This document shows positions 36,620-46,956 of a stretch of 64,000 nt of DNA, piece by piece. The stretch's first letter is position 1. The number at the start of each line of letters is the position of its first letter. The notes below the pieces were generated by a model. That model searched no databases. It was given only the letters and a program-made list of their open reading frames with translations, and was not told the origin of the DNA. The position numbers and the translations under genes are program-made. Source of the DNA: Yoonia sp. (GTDB taxonomy: Bacteria; Pseudomonadota; Alphaproteobacteria; Rhodobacterales; Rhodobacteraceae); NCBI GenBank assembly GCA_023955335.1, contig JAGSGF010000005.1, forward strand, positions 40,155 through 104,154, given 5' to 3'.

Positions 36620-37972
36620 TCAGTTGTCAAAGTGATGAGAAATCGTATCCGCATAGTAGGCAATGATGTCGGCCTGATCAGGCGGCACCACAACATGCTG
36701 GCCAGACATGACCACCAATTTGCGTAACGCAAGCCGGCTTAGCGTGTCGTCGACCATCGCGCCAATCTCGCGGCGCGGCAACGGCATGTTCCGGCCACGC
36801 AGATCATCCAGCATCACCGATACCGCCCCAACAAGCGCTGCCCGATCAGTATCCGGCTGCCCGGTCAAGGCGCGCGCAACCAAAGGGACGGCCAAAACAG
36901 GTACGACCTTTTTGATCCGCGCCATCAGCTCTGCGGCGACAGCTTCGGTGCGCCCCTCGCCAACAGGAATACTCGATAGTTCCAGCGGGGTGCCGAACCC
37001 AACAGACGCTGTACCAAATCCGCGGAACTTGCCTCGTAGACGCCACCACGCATAGACCGCGCAACCGCGTACAACCGTCCACGCGCTTGGGCGAAAACGA
37101 CGCTTGCCCGTCTTGCTCGCATTTACCAAAAACCGATCCTCAAGGACCTGATCATAGTTCAGGCCAACGGGCACAAAAATGACATCACGGCCATTCTTGG
37201 GTGTGTTCGTCACGATATAACTGAGCAGCCCAAGTTTGGCCGCACCTACCTGCCCTGTCAGGCTCAAACCGCCTTCTGGGAACATTGCTTGGGTTACGCC
37301 GCCTTCAGTTGCCAACTGTACATAGCGGGCCAGAACGCGGCGGTATAACGACCCGCGTGACCGGCGGCGAATAAAGTAGGCACCAAGCATTTTGATCACC
37401 GACGACAGCGGCCAAACGCGCGCCCATTCCCCCACCGCATATGACAACGTGCCTGCGCGGCTGACCAAATGCGTGACCAAAACATAGTCCATGTTGCTGC
37501 GATGGTTCATCACAAAGATGACCGTGGCATCAGGGTCAATCTTTTCCAGCGCATCGCGGTCAAACGCACCTAACCGGACGCGGTATAATGCTTGGGTTAA
37601 CCAACGCGCGAAACGCACCCCGACTGTAAAATACGCGGTCGCAGAAAACGATGGCACGATCTCGCGGGCATAATGCCGGGCTTTTTCAAATGCGACGTTC
37701 TCGGGGATTTTTTCCTCGTGGGCGTAATCTACCACGGCCTGCGTCACCTCTGGATCGTAAATCAACCGCTGGATCATGTCGTAACGGCGGGCCAACTTGA
37801 ACGGTTCGATCGGACGGGTCAGCCGTTTATTCAGCTTTGCGATCACCCGCTCAGCACGTTTTCGGAAAAACCAGCGGACGGATGGGAACAAAAAATGCGA
37901 CGCGAATGTCACCGCCGCGAACAGCAGGATCAGCACGAAAGCCCAGATAGGCATGGAAACCGTTTGCGTCAT
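36620..37972 (-). CDS. PlsB-like glycerol-3-phosphate/lysophosphatidate acyltransferase
   Basis: Membrane acyltransferase of 450 residues. The acyltransferase motifs are present: NHRSNMDYVLV (motif I, NHx4D), GAYFIRRRSRGSLYRR (motif II), FPEGGLSLTG (motif III) and a later VPVGLNYD (motif IV). The spacing matches the E. coli GPAT PlsB catalytic domain, but the protein is only about half as long as PlsB. An N-terminal membrane helix (IWAFVLILLFAAVTFASHFL) anchors it. It is divergent from ecm. Whether it acts on glycerol-3-phosphate or lysophosphatidate is not certain. Confidence 0.82.
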   Translation of the reverse strand: MTQTVSMPIWAFVLILLFAAVTFASHFLFPSVRWFFRKRAERVIAKLNKRLTRPIEPFKLARRYDMIQRLIYDPEVTQAVVDYAHEEKIPENVAFEKARHYAREIVPSFSATAYFTVGVRFARWLTQALYRVRLGAFDRDALEKIDPDATVIFVMNHRSNMDYVLVTHLVSRAGTLSYAVGEWARVWPLSSVIKMLGAYFIRRRSRGSLYRRVLARYVQLATEGGVTQAMFPEGGLSLTGQVGAAKLGLLSYIVTNTPKNGRDVIFVPVGLNYDQVLEDRFLVNASKTGKRRFRPSAWTVVRGCAVYAWWRLRGKFRGFGTASVGFGTPLELSSIPVGEGRTEAVAAELMARIKKVVPVLAVPLVARALTGQPDTDRAALVGAVSVMLDDLRGRNMPLPRREIGAMVDDTLSRLALRKLVVMSGQHVVVPPDQADIIAYYADTISHHFDN

Positions 37973-38109
37973 TTGGGGACATTGACAGGGAACACGGATG
38001 GGGTAAATCCCAACATGCCGCGTTGCGGCGAATTGACAGCGTCAGAAAATGTCGGGTAATACCCCTGCATGCGAAACAATATTTCGTCACGTGATTTAAG
38101 GAGCCGCCC

Positions 38110-40077
38110 ATGTCGCACCCGCAGAAAGACCGCCCCTGGCTGTTTCGGACCTACGCCGGGCACTCCACGGCATCCGCCTCCAACGCGCTTTATCGGGGCA
38201 ACTTGGCCAAAGGGCAGACAGGGCTTTCCGTAGCCTTCGATCTGCCGACCCAAACCGGGTATGACAGCGATCACATTCTGGCCAAAGGCGAAGTCGGCAA
38301 AGTCGGCGTTCCCGTCAGCCACCTTGGCGACATGCGCGCGCTGTTCGCGGATATCCCGCTTGAACAAATGAACACATCTATGACGATCAACGCGACGGCT
38401 CCTTGGCTGTTGTCGCTGTATATCGCTGTCGCCGAAGAACAAGGCGTGGACGTGCGCGCCCTGCAAGGTACCGTGCAAAACGACATTATCAAAGAGTACC
38501 TGTCGCGCGGCACCTACATCTGCCCGCCCGAACCATCCATGCGGATGATCACCGATGTGGCCGCATATACCCAGCAGCATCTGCCCAAATGGAACCCGAT
38601 GAACGTCTGCAGCTACCACTTGCAAGAGGCGGGCGCGACACCAGAAGAAGAGCTCGCATTCGCATTGGCCACAGCTACCGCCGTGCTCGACGATCTGCGC
38701 GGCAAGGTTCCTGCGGAACACTTTCCAGCAATGGTTGGACGGATCAGCTTTTTCGTAAACGCTGGCATCCGTTTCGTCACCGAGCTTTGCAAAATGCGCG
38801 CCTTTGTCGAGCTGTGGGATGAAATCTGCGCAAACCGCTATGGCGTTGAGGATGCGAAATACCGTCGTTTCCGCTACGGCGTGCAAGTAAACTCGCTTGG
38901 ACTGACCGAACAGCAGCCCGAAAACAACGTCTACCGGATTTTGCTCGAAACGCTCGCAGTGACCCTGTCCAAAAACGCCCGCGCACGCGCTGTGCAACTG
39001 CCTGCATGGAACGAAGCGCTCGGCCTGCCCCGCCCATGGGACCAACAATGGTCACTGCGCATGCAACAAATCCTCGCGTATGAAACCGATCTTTTGGAAT
39101 TCGACGATCTGTTCGACGGCAACCCAGCGATCGACCGCAAAGTGAACGCATTAAAAGACGGCGCGCGATCCGAGCTTGCCCAAATCGACGGCATGGGCGG
39201 CGCGGTAAAGGCAATCGCTTATATGAAAGGGCGACTGGTCGACTCTAACGCGGCCCGTATCGCAGGGATCGAGGACGGCACAACCACCGTTGTCGGCGTG
39301 AACAAATGGCAGGCCGGCGAACCATCGCCGCTGACCGCAGGTGACGACGCGATTATGGTCGCTGACCCAGAAGCCGAAGCAGACCAATTGGGTCGCCTTA
39401 GCGCGTGGAAAAAATCCCGCGACAATGCGGCCGTGACCAATGCGTTGGTCGCACTGCGCGCGGCGGCAAAAGACGGCACCAACATTATGATCCCGTCCAT
39501 CGCTTGCGCACGCGCGGGGGCCACGACAGGCGAATGGTCCGACGTGATCCGCGCCGCGTTCGGCGAATACCGCGCGCCAACAGGCGTTAGCAAAAACCCG
39601 TCCAACCGGACAGAGGGGCTTGATGAGCTACGCGAACAGGTCGATCTGGTCAGCCACGCATTGGGCCGCCGCCTGAAATTTCTTGTCGGCAAACCTGGCC
39701 TTGATGGACACTCCAACGGCGCAGAGCAAATTGCGGCCCGCGCACGTGATTGCGGCATGGACATCGCGTATGAGGGGATCAGGCTCACGCCCGAGGAAAT
39801 CGTTAGCGCCGCAGCCAACGACGACGCGCATGTGATCGGGCTATCGATCCTGTCTGGCTCGCATATTCCGTTGATCAAAGACGTGATCCAACGGCTCCAA
39901 GATGCAAACCTAAGCCACATCCCCGTCATCGCGGGCGGGATCATCCCCGAAGACGATGCCCAAATGCTCCGCGAAATGGGTGTTGCGGCTGTCTACACGC
40001 CCAAGGATTTCGAATTGAACAAAATCATGGGCGACATCATTACATTGGTGGATCCACGCGAGATCGCCTCCGAATAA
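38110..40077 (+). CDS. ecm: Ethylmalonyl-CoA mutase
   Basis: Adenosylcobalamin-dependent mutase converting (2R)-ethylmalonyl-CoA to methylsuccinyl-CoA in the ethylmalonyl-CoA pathway. The 655-residue protein has the substrate-binding barrel first (RTYAGHSTASASNALYRGNL, LSVAFDLPTQTGYDSDH, MNTSMTINATAPWLL) and a C-terminal B12 domain with DGHSNGAEQIA, the base-off DxHxxG motif, and VIGLSILSGSH. A good AAGGAG lies before ATG 38110. The MeaA/Ecm group is distinguished from methylmalonyl-CoA mutase by overall similarity; this is a homology call. Confidence 0.94.
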   Translation: MSHPQKDRPWLFRTYAGHSTASASNALYRGNLAKGQTGLSVAFDLPTQTGYDSDHILAKGEVGKVGVPVSHLGDMRALFADIPLEQMNTSMTINATAPWLLSLYIAVAEEQGVDVRALQGTVQNDIIKEYLSRGTYICPPEPSMRMITDVAAYTQQHLPKWNPMNVCSYHLQEAGATPEEELAFALATATAVLDDLRGKVPAEHFPAMVGRISFFVNAGIRFVTELCKMRAFVELWDEICANRYGVEDAKYRRFRYGVQVNSLGLTEQQPENNVYRILLETLAVTLSKNARARAVQLPAWNEALGLPRPWDQQWSLRMQQILAYETDLLEFDDLFDGNPAIDRKVNALKDGARSELAQIDGMGGAVKAIAYMKGRLVDSNAARIAGIEDGTTTVVGVNKWQAGEPSPLTAGDDAIMVADPEAEADQLGRLSAWKKSRDNAAVTNALVALRAAAKDGTNIMIPSIACARAGATTGEWSDVIRAAFGEYRAPTGVSKNPSNRTEGLDELREQVDLVSHALGRRLKFLVGKPGLDGHSNGAEQIAARARDCGMDIAYEGIRLTPEEIVSAAANDDAHVIGLSILSGSHIPLIKDVIQRLQDANLSHIPVIAGGIIPEDDAQMLREMGVAAVYTPKDFELNKIMGDIITLVDPREIASE

Positions 40078-40596
40078 TTAATCCGCCAGTCGAATGACCA
40101 GATCATAGTAGGAATAGCTTTCTGCGATGTGGCCGTTTTCGCCTTCAACAAATGCGGGATCAACCGGCAAGCACTGAATCCCACACAATTGAGACGCGAT
40201 CATCTCAACACTATCAATATACCACAGGCGGCCACCAGGTGTGGCGACATAACCATCGATTCCCTCATCAGCATCGCCTTCCATGTCTTCACCGCTGGGC
40301 ACTTCGTTGATGTAGTCAAACGAATGACCGCCGTGGGTGTGATAGGATGCGGTAATTACCTTAATATGATATGGATCATCGGCCAGACAACTGCCTTCAT
40401 CGCCACGGGTCGGCTTGGAAGCAATCAACTGACCATCGGTATTAAACCCGACATACCCGCAATATTCGATGTTCTGAGCAAACGAAACCAGCTGCAGGTC
40501 TGCAAGTATTGACGATACCAAAGTCACTTCAGAGCTCTCTTGCGCGCCAACAATCACAGGGACCAAAATCGCGCCTGCAATGATAAGATGTTTCAT
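40078..40596 (-). CDS. Secreted JAMM-like (DUF4329) protein, copy 2
   Basis: A 172-residue exported protein with signal peptide MKHLIIAGAILVPVIVGA. It matches DUF4329-type proteins and shows a possible JAMM zinc-protease site: E44 in IEYCGY, H86 and H88 in YHTHG, then S101 and D104 in PSGEDME. The order E...H-x-H...S-x-x-D is the JAMM arrangement, though the spacing between HxH and SxxD is longer than usual. It is a tandem paralogue of the adjacent upstream gene and ends one base after ecm, convergently. Substrate unknown. Confidence 0.72.
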   Translation of the reverse strand: MKHLIIAGAILVPVIVGAQESSEVTLVSSILADLQLVSFAQNIEYCGYVGFNTDGQLIASKPTRGDEGSCLADDPYHIKVITASYHTHGGHSFDYINEVPSGEDMEGDADEGIDGYVATPGGRLWYIDSVEMIASQLCGIQCLPVDPAFVEGENGHIAESYSYYDLVIRLAD

Positions 40597-41112
40597 CTAA
40601 TGTCCTAATTTCTCGCGCAATGCGTCATAATCATAAGTATCGGCGATATCGCCATCTTTGCCTTTTTGAAAACCCGAAGCCTTGGGTAAACACCCGATAC
40701 CACACACTTGGTAGGTTGCTAGGACCTGCGTATCAATAAACCACATACGTCCGCCCGGCGTGGACACATAGCCATTCATGTAAAATTCAGCGTCGCCGTC
40801 CATATCCACAACGCTTGGGACTTCATTAAAGTAGCCCGCGTCAAAATCGCCATGGGTGTGGTAGGATGCGGTGACGGCCATATCGCGGGGGAATGGGGCG
40901 CCGCATGACGCCTGATCACCTGCCGTCGGCGTTGTCGCAATAATAATACCATCCGCATTATACCCAATATAACCGCAGTATTCACGGCGCTTTTCAAACG
41001 ACAGGGGCTGCAAACGGGTCAGCACCTCTTTTGCCACAACCAATTCCGCGGCATCTTGGGCCATCGCTGACGTGCCCGCTGCAAGGACGGCTATCGCTAT
41101 AAATTGGCGCAT
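40597..41112 (-). CDS. Secreted JAMM-like (DUF4329) protein, copy 1
   Basis: A 171-residue exported protein (signal MRQFIAIAVLAAGTSAMA) with the same layout as the downstream copy: E44 in REYCGYIGY, H85 and H87 in SYHTHG, and S100 and D103 in PSVVDMDGD, followed by GYVSTPGGRMWFID. Both copies also share cysteines (CGIGCLP). The two genes abut with no gap, so they are one operon and arose by duplication. Function is unknown; a peptidase or isopeptidase in the periplasm is inferred from the motif. Confidence 0.72.
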   Translation of the reverse strand: MRQFIAIAVLAAGTSAMAQDAAELVVAKEVLTRLQPLSFEKRREYCGYIGYNADGIIIATTPTAGDQASCGAPFPRDMAVTASYHTHGDFDAGYFNEVPSVVDMDGDAEFYMNGYVSTPGGRMWFIDTQVLATYQVCGIGCLPKASGFQKGKDGDIADTYDYDALREKLGH

Positions 41113-41174
41113 TTCCCCTCCTCACTGGGCTTCTTTCACCCTAGACTAACGGGACAAGCAAAAGGATTCCACAT

Positions 41175-41882
41175 ATGACCATCCACATTGGCGCAAAATC
41201 CGGCGACATCGCGCCCACTGTTCTGATGCCAGGCGATCCGTACCGTGCCAAATGGGCCGCTGAGACATTTCTTGACGGTGCACGACTGGTAAACGATGTG
41301 CGCGGCATGTTGGGCTACACTGGCACATGGCACGGCAATCTGGTCACGATCCAAGGATCTGGCATGGGCATGCCATCGCTGTCGATTTACGCGAATGAAC
41401 TGATCACCGAATACAACGCACAAACCCTGATCCGGATCGGCTCGTGTGGAGGCATGCAAGACCACGTTGGCATCCGTGATGTGATTTTGGCGATGACGGC
41501 GAGCAACATTTCGACCCCGTCACGCGGTATCTTCAAAGAACTGAATTTTGCGCCCTGCGCCGATTACGGCCTGCTAACCGCAGCCCACGCAGCTGCCACC
41601 GCAAAAGCAGTCACGACCCACGTGGGCGGCATTTATTCAGCAGACGTATTTTATGACGAACGGCCCGACCTGAACGAGCTCATGGTTCGGCACGGGATTT
41701 TGGGCGTCGAGATGGAAGCAGCCGAGCTCTACAATCTCGCGCATCGGCACAAGCGCAAGGCCTTGGCCGTTCTTACTGTGTCCGACCATCTGATCACGAA
41801 AGAGGCGCTTCCTGCGCAAGACCGCGAAAGTAGCTTTGGCGATATGGTCGAAATTGCTCTTGCCGCTGCGTTTCCTGCTTAA
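41175..41882 (+). CDS. deoD: Purine-nucleoside phosphorylase, DeoD type
   Basis: Hexameric phosphorylase cleaving purine (deoxy)nucleosides to base and ribose-1-phosphate. The 235-residue protein has [40 protein letters not shown] and the active-site [13 protein letters not shown], followed by VLTVSDHLI with the catalytic Asp. It is divergent from the JAMM-like pair and may use nucleosides imported by the transporter at 25-30 kb. The stop overlaps the convergent DUF1989 gene. Confidence 0.95.
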   Translation: MTIHIGAKSGDIAPTVLMPGDPYRAKWAAETFLDGARLVNDVRGMLGYTGTWHGNLVTIQGSGMGMPSLSIYANELITEYNAQTLIRIGSCGGMQDHVGIRDVILAMTASNISTPSRGIFKELNFAPCADYGLLTAAHAAATAKAVTTHVGGIYSADVFYDERPDLNELMVRHGILGVEMEAAELYNLAHRHKRKALAVLTVSDHLITKEALPAQDRESSFGDMVEIALAAAFPA

Positions 41883-42724
41883 GGACCGTGGGTGCGGTCG
41901 TAAGCATTAACCTGCGGGCGCACCCAGCCATCCAATGCCCCGACAGCAGGCGCGTAAATCTGCATCAATAGCGGATAGCACGCCGCCGCGTCACTGGAAT
42001 GCACCGTACTACAATCACCACCGGGGCAAGCGCTCAGCACCGCGAGCAAATCAATCTCGGCGAATAGTTCAAGATAGTCGTCCGGGCGCACAGGGCTGGC
42101 TTTCATAAAATACTGCCCCGTGTCACGGGTAAACCCCGTGCACATGAACAGGTTCATGACATCATGCACATGCGCCTCGGCCTCGCGTCGCGACAATCCG
42201 GTATGATCCGCCAAAGCCCGCGTCAGATTGGAATGGCAGCAATGATGATAGTCTTCGCCAGACAACAAACGACCCGTATATGGATCGCAGCGGGTTCCGA
42301 TGACATCATGCACCGACCCGCCAAATGCATCCATACCGTACCAATTCAGCGTATCATCCACAACTGTGGCCATCGGGCGCAAATACGGAAAACACGACCA
42401 CATGCGGTCGCCCGTAGTGATATGGGTGCCGTGCAGTGCGCGGGTTTTTCCGGAATAGAACCGCTCTGCCAAATCAGCGGCTGCAAACAAGTTCAAATCC
42501 CCGACTTGCGGACCATCGACGGACTGCATGCGCAAAAAATGCCCCACCGGGACTTCAATCGCGGCCGCTTCACGCGGCGACACAAGCACCTCATCCACCA
42601 AAACCGCACCTGCGCGGGCCGTTTGGTACAAGGGTAAATCCGGCACAGGCAAGGTCTTCACCGGATAACAAATCACCGGTTCAATAGCGCGGCGGGCATC
42701 AGCATCTTTGGGTTCGTTCATCAT
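41879..42724 (-). CDS. Urea carboxylase-associated / DUF1989 family protein
   Basis: A 281-residue protein of the DUF1989 (urea-amidolyase-associated) family, seen in [30 protein letters not shown] strand pairs, [21 protein letters not shown] and [12 protein letters not shown]. Members accompany urea or guanidine carboxylases; here none is adjacent, so its substrate is unknown. The open frame extends 57 codons upstream, but that part runs through the sdhB terminator hairpin, so I place the start at ATG 42724 (or the adjacent ATG 42721). The ribosome-binding site is weak. Confidence 0.82.
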   Translation of the reverse strand: MMNEPKDADARRAIEPVICYPVKTLPVPDLPLYQTARAGAVLVDEVLVSPREAAAIEVPVGHFLRMQSVDGPQVGDLNLFAAADLAERFYSGKTRALHGTHITTGDRMWSCFPYLRPMATVVDDTLNWYGMDAFGGSVHDVIGTRCDPYTGRLLSGEDYHHCCHSNLTRALADHTGLSRREAEAHVHDVMNLFMCTGFTRDTGQYFMKASPVRPDDYLELFAEIDLLAVLSACPGGDCSTVHSSDAAACYPLLMQIYAPAVGALDGWVRPQVNAYDRTHGP

Positions 42725-42790
42725 GAAATCAACAAACCCCATCGCGGCAGAAAACAAAACCCTCTTTGGCTTTCCAATTTCCGCGCCATC

Positions 42791-42821
42791 AAACAAAAAC
42801 GCCGCCCCCATCGGGACGGCG
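42791..42821 (-). terminator. Intrinsic terminator of the sdh operon
   Basis: On the minus strand CGCCG-T-CCC-GATG-GGG-G-CGGCG (42821-42800) folds into a GC-rich stem and runs into TTTTTGTTT. It lies about 34 bases after the sdhB stop and helps fix the start of the next gene. Confidence 0.8.
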
Positions 42822-42854
42822 CGATATCGTGTTGATTTGCGCTGATTAATTAGA

Positions 42855-43634
42855 TCAAATAATGCGCTCGACCATCTTTTTCTTGATCGAGGCAATCGCC
42901 TTGGCAGGGTTCAAACCCTTAGGGCATGTCTTGGCGCAGTTCATAATCGTGTGGCAACGGTACAGCTTGAACGGATCATCCAGCTCGTCCAACCGCTCGC
43001 CTGTGGCTTCATCGCGGCTATCCACAATCCAGCGGTAGGCATGCAACAACGCGGCTGGGCCGAGGTATTTATCACCATTCCACCAATATGACGGGCAGGA
43101 TGTGGAACAACACGCACACATCACACATTCGTACAAACCATCCAGCTTTTCACGGTCCTCAATGGACTGTTTCCACTCTTTGGCAGGGGCGTTGGTTTTG
43201 GTTTCCAACCACGGCATGACGCTTGCATGCTGAGCATAGAAATGAGTCAGGTCAGGGATTAAATCCCGCACGACAGGCATATGCGGCAGCGGGTAAATTT
43301 TCACATCGCCAGACACCTCGTCCATCCCGTAAATACAGGCCAACGTGTTGATGCCGTCGATGTTCATGGCACACGATCCACAAATGCCTTCACGGCACGA
43401 CCGGCGGAATGTCAGCGTCGGATCAATCTCGTTCTTGATCTTGATGAGCGCGTCCAAAACCATTGGGCCACAGCTGTCCATGTCCACAAAATATGTGTCC
43501 AACGCGGGGTTTTTGTCGTCGTCAGGGGTCCAACGATAAACCTGCACCTTGCGCAGATTGGTGGCGCCGGTCGGTTTGGGCCACGTCTTGCCCGTCACCA
43601 TGCGGCTGTTCTTTGGAAGGGTCAGTTCTACCAT
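42855..43634 (-). CDS. sdhB: Succinate dehydrogenase iron-sulfur subunit
   Basis: Electron-transfer subunit of respiratory complex II, 259 residues. Three clusters are marked: the [2Fe-2S] site [12 protein letters not shown] with TLAC, the [4Fe-4S] site [15 protein letters not shown], and the C-terminal [17 protein letters not shown] that completes the [3Fe-4S]/[4Fe-4S] ligands. AGGAGAG lies six bases before ATG 43634. Last gene of the sdhCDA-orf-orf-sdhB operon, followed by a strong terminator. Confidence 0.97.
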   Translation of the reverse strand: MVELTLPKNSRMVTGKTWPKPTGATNLRKVQVYRWTPDDDKNPALDTYFVDMDSCGPMVLDALIKIKNEIDPTLTFRRSCREGICGSCAMNIDGINTLACIYGMDEVSGDVKIYPLPHMPVVRDLIPDLTHFYAQHASVMPWLETKTNAPAKEWKQSIEDREKLDGLYECVMCACCSTSCPSYWWNGDKYLGPAALLHAYRWIVDSRDEATGERLDELDDPFKLYRCHTIMNCAKTCPKGLNPAKAIASIKKKMVERII

Positions 43635-43669
43635 TCTCGTCTCTCCTTTGGGGGCGCGCCCCCTTTGGC

Positions 43670-43957
43670 TTATCGGGTTCTTAAATTAGGTGGCCGGATC
43701 GGCAATTCACCCGTCATTTGTAGGACACAGGCATCGTAGACCTGCGCAGGATCACGGCCTTGCAGAAAATCGCTGCTGATCCCAATCTCCGCACGGGAAA
43801 ACCCGCCAGAATTACTGTTCACACCAAACTCAACACTACCAGTTGGGCCCATGGCGGCGCGGGCACGTGCCTCGCACCGTTGGGCAGCCAATTCAGGGTT
43901 CACAGAATTGCATGACGCAACCCCAGCGAACATCAAAACAGACAGCACAAAGCGCAT
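43670..43957 (-). CDS. Small lipoprotein within the sdh operon
   Basis: A 95-residue predicted lipoprotein: signal [19 protein letters not shown] with lipobox GVASC. The mature chain includes [20 protein letters not shown] and a C-terminal cysteine in [10 protein letters not shown] do not recognise the family. ATG 43957 overlaps the stop of the preceding gene, so it is translated together with it. Its place between sdhA and sdhB suggests an accessory role for complex II or simple conserved hitchhiking. Confidence 0.75.
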   Translation of the reverse strand: MRFVLSVLMFAGVASCNSVNPELAAQRCEARARAAMGPTGSVEFGVNSNSGGFSRAEIGISSDFLQGRDPAQVYDACVLQMTGELPIRPPNLRTR

Positions 43958-44364
43958 CAGTTCGACACCGCGAAGCAATATGATGTACCGCCATAAAGGC
44001 CGGAACGACCGCGTGGGCAAGCACCAGAGTTATAGTCCACAGGCACAGGCGCAGGGGTGACTGACGCGGCATCCGACATCGGCACGACCTTCTGGCCATC
44101 ATTCAGCGCCACAGAGTTGTCTGCACAGGCATTGATCCGCGCGGCGTCCTGCGCAGTGATCAGGTCAAACGGAACGACACGTGCCACTGGCACACCGCCA
44201 TCAAATGTCACTTGGGTTTGTGTCTGCCCGGGCAAGCCCAGCTGGGCCTTGCATTCAAGCAACGCAAATTCCATCTGCTCTGCTTGCGCGTTCAAGGTTG
44301 GACCCTGCACCGTACAAGCCGTCAGTGCACAGGCAGCAACAACAGATGAAATCCGGCCCAGCAT
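43957..44364 (-). CDS. Lipoprotein of unknown function within the sdh operon
   Basis: A 135-residue predicted lipoprotein with lipobox LTAC (signal [19 protein letters not shown]). The chain has a helical part (NAQAEQMEFALLECKAQLGL), four further cysteines and a C-terminal CPRGRSGLYGGTSYCFAVSN, where the paired cysteines may form a disulfide. It starts at the sdhA stop (one-base overlap) and overlaps the next small lipoprotein, so it is fully embedded in the operon. No known domain is recognised. Confidence 0.78.
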   Translation of the reverse strand: MLGRISSVVAACALTACTVQGPTLNAQAEQMEFALLECKAQLGLPGQTQTQVTFDGGVPVARVVPFDLITAQDAARINACADNSVALNDGQKVVPMSDAASVTPAPVPVDYNSGACPRGRSGLYGGTSYCFAVSN

Positions 44365-46169
44365 CAGAATGTCCGTTCTTTTGGCGCAAACTGTTTGGTG
44401 TTGATGCCACCTTCTTTTTCGGTCGTCAGCGCCTTGGTAATCACAGGGCGGTACGACAGATTAACCTTGGTGCCATCGACATTCGCAATCGTGTGCACAC
44501 GCCAGTTTTCATCGTCGCGGGTCGCATAATCTTCATGAGCATGGGCGCCACGGCTTTCCTTGCGGGCCTCAGCGCCAACAATCGTGGCCAGCGCATTTGG
44601 CATCAAGTTGGTCAGCTCAAGCGTTTCCATCAGGTCTGTATTCCAAACCATCGACCGATCGGTAACCTTGATGCCGTCCATCTTGGACGCAACAGATGTC
44701 ATCTTTTCAACACCCTCTTTGAGGGTCTTATCGGTACGGAACACGGCTGCATCGGCTTGCATCGCCTTTTGCATTTCCAACCGCAGCTCTGCTGTGCCGA
44801 TATCGCCCTTGGCATGGCGCAAGCCATCAAAGCGATCAAACGCTGCATCAACGGACGACTGGTTTAGCACAGGGTTTGCGCTGTCACGATCAACAGTTTT
44901 CCCTGCCTGAATCGCCGCAGCACGGCCGAACACCACAAGGTCAATCAAGCTGTTGGACCCAAGGCGGTTCGCACCATGCACAGACGCACAGCCCGCTTCA
45001 CCCACTGCCATCAGACCGGGAACAACCGCATTCGGGTCTTTCTTGGTCGGGTTCAAAACCTCACCGTGATAGTTTGTCGGAATACCGCCCATGTTATAAT
45101 GCACAGTCGGCAGCACCGGGATCGGCTCTTTGGTGACGTCAACGCCTGCAAAGATGCGGGCACTTTCCGAGATTCCAGGCAAGCGCAGGTTCAGCGCCTC
45201 AGCCGGCAAATGGTTCAGGTTCAGATGGATGTGATCCCCACCTGCGCCGACACCACGGCCCTCACGAATTTCCATCGTCATACAGCGCGACACGTAGTCA
45301 CGCGGCGCGAGGTCTTTATAGTTGGGCGCGTAACGTTCCATGAAGCGCTCGCCTTCAGAGTTGGTCAAATAACCACCCTCGCCGCGCGCGCCTTCAGTGA
45401 TTAGGCAACCAGCGCCGTAAATACCCGTTGGGTGGAATTGTACGAATTCCATATCCTGTAACGGCAGCCCCTGACGGGCGACCATGCCACCGCCGTCACC
45501 TGTGCAGGTGTGCGCAGATGTGGCGCTGAAATACGCACGACCGTAACCACCAGTGGCAAGCACCGTGGTCTTGGCGTTGAACACATGCATGGTGCCATCA
45601 TCCAGCTTCCATGCGACAACACCCTGACATTGACCATCTTCTGACATAATCAGATCAGTGGCGAAATATTCGATGTAGAATTCAGCCTCCTGCTTCAACG
45701 ACTGCCCGTAAAGCGTGTGCAAAATAGCATGACCAGTCCGGTCAGCTGCAGCACAAGTACGCTGTACAGGCGGGCCTTCGCCAAATTCGGTTGTGTGGCC
45801 GCCAAACGGGCGCTGGTAAATCTTACCCTCTTCGGTGCGGCTAAACGGAACACCGTAGTGTTCAAGCTCGTAGACCGCCTTGGGGGCTTCGCGGGCAAGG
45901 TATTCCATCGCATCGGTATCCCCGAGCCAATCAGACCCTTTGACCGTGTCATACATATGCCACTGCCAGCTATCGGGGCCCATGTTACCAAGGGATGCAG
46001 CGATGCCACCTTGGGCGGCAACAGTGTGGGAACGGGTTGGGAAAACCTTGGTGATGCACGCAGTCTTTAGACCTTGTTCAGCCAAACCAAGCGTCGCGCG
46101 CAATCCAGCACCACCAGCGCCAATGACGATCGCGTCAAAGGTATGGGTTTCATATTCATAAGCAGCCAT
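44364..46169 (-). CDS. sdhA: Succinate dehydrogenase flavoprotein subunit
   Basis: Catalytic subunit of complex II, oxidising succinate to fumarate with covalently bound FAD. The 601-residue protein has the FAD-binding [19 protein letters not shown], the histidine used for FAD attachment in [11 protein letters not shown], the active-site [21 protein letters not shown] and the C-terminal [16 protein letters not shown] 46169 begins the conserved part; the open frame upstream overlaps sdhD. It is coupled to the lipoprotein gene downstream. Confidence 0.97.
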   Translation of the reverse strand: MAAYEYETHTFDAIVIGAGGAGLRATLGLAEQGLKTACITKVFPTRSHTVAAQGGIAASLGNMGPDSWQWHMYDTVKGSDWLGDTDAMEYLAREAPKAVYELEHYGVPFSRTEEGKIYQRPFGGHTTEFGEGPPVQRTCAAADRTGHAILHTLYGQSLKQEAEFYIEYFATDLIMSEDGQCQGVVAWKLDDGTMHVFNAKTTVLATGGYGRAYFSATSAHTCTGDGGGMVARQGLPLQDMEFVQFHPTGIYGAGCLITEGARGEGGYLTNSEGERFMERYAPNYKDLAPRDYVSRCMTMEIREGRGVGAGGDHIHLNLNHLPAEALNLRLPGISESARIFAGVDVTKEPIPVLPTVHYNMGGIPTNYHGEVLNPTKKDPNAVVPGLMAVGEAGCASVHGANRLGSNSLIDLVVFGRAAAIQAGKTVDRDSANPVLNQSSVDAAFDRFDGLRHAKGDIGTAELRLEMQKAMQADAAVFRTDKTLKEGVEKMTSVASKMDGIKVTDRSMVWNTDLMETLELTNLMPNALATIVGAEARKESRGAHAHEDYATRDDENWRVHTIANVDGTKVNLSYRPVITKALTTEKEGGINTKQFAPKERTF

Positions 46170-46188
46170 TGTTATCTCTCCGGCGGAA

Positions 46189-46560
46189 TTAAAGTGCGAT
46201 GCGCAGCACGGCGAACACGCCAAACGCTGCGGCGCCATATGACAAACAGATCATCGCGATGATCAGGGCCTTGCGGGTAAAGCCATGCACGTAATCTTCA
46301 AGCAACGTCTGCACGCCGCCACGGAAATGGTAGAACGTAACCAACATCGTCAAGGCCGCGATCGTCGCAGGCACCGGACGGCTATAATAGGCGATAACCT
46401 CTTCGTACGACCCGCCCAAGGTGGCGCCAAATTGGAATACGAAAACCGGCAGCAACACAACAAGTGCGACCGAGCTGACCATCATGTTCCAATGGTGCAT
46501 GGTGCCAGACTTGGCCGATCCTGTGCCTTCAGCGCGTTTGCGATCTGTCATAAATCTCAT
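46189..46560 (-). CDS. sdhD: Succinate dehydrogenase membrane anchor subunit D
   Basis: Small haem/quinone-binding membrane subunit of complex II, 123 residues with three helices ([54 protein letters not shown]). H-x-R-x-G in [18 protein letters not shown] is the conserved quinone-site region of the family. ATG 46560 has AGGAG eight bases upstream. Between sdhC and sdhA in the usual order. Confidence 0.93.
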   Translation of the reverse strand: MRFMTDRKRAEGTGSAKSGTMHHWNMMVSSVALVVLLPVFVFQFGATLGGSYEEVIAYYSRPVPATIAALTMLVTFYHFRGGVQTLLEDYVHGFTRKALIIAMICLSYGAAAFGVFAVLRIAL

Positions 46561-46572
46561 GTCAGATGCTCC

Positions 46573-46956
46573 TTATACTACAACGACGGTGAAGATGGTC
46601 ATCAGCACGGATGCGATGATCATAACCAAACCGGCAGTTTCAGATTTATCAACGTCCAACATGCGGCCGCTGTCCCAGATTAGGTGACGAATGCCGCCAA
46701 ACATGTGGTACCACACAGCCCACGTGGACAGGAACAGCACCAGGTCGCCAAACCAGCTGCGCAAGACCCCGTCAGCGGTTGCAAATGCGTCGGGGCCAGC
46801 CGCTGCGGCGACAAACCACCAAACGATCATCAAAGCGGCGATCAGCAACGCATTGCCAGTCAAGCGCACGAAGATCGACGTCATCGACGTCAATTGCGGG
46901 CGGTAAATCGTTAAATGTGGTGAAAGTGGGCGATTGCCGCGGTTCACATCAGCCAT
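46573..46956 (-). CDS. sdhC: Succinate dehydrogenase cytochrome b556 subunit
   Basis: First gene of the sdhCDAB operon, 127 residues. RPLSPHLTIYRPQLTSMTSI is the SdhC signature with the S and R of the quinone site, and HMFGGIRHLIWDSG carries the haem-ligating histidine. ATG 46956 is the start of conservation; upstream residues in the open frame are unrelated. Two TGTGATCACA palindromes lie 120-150 bases upstream. Confidence 0.95.
   Translation of the reverse strand: MADVNRGNRPLSPHLTIYRPQLTSMTSIFVRLTGNALLIAALMIVWWFVAAAAGPDAFATADGVLRSWFGDLVLFLSTWAVWYHMFGGIRHLIWDSGRMLDVDKSETAGLVMIIASVLMTIFTVVVV

Noticed and set aside
37969..39048. A 359-codon frame antisense to ecm
   Set aside because: It overlaps the conserved mutase gene and shows no known domain.
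42725..42895. A longer N-terminus for the DUF1989 protein
   Set aside because: This part is the sdhB 3' end and its terminator hairpin; translation from there is implausible.
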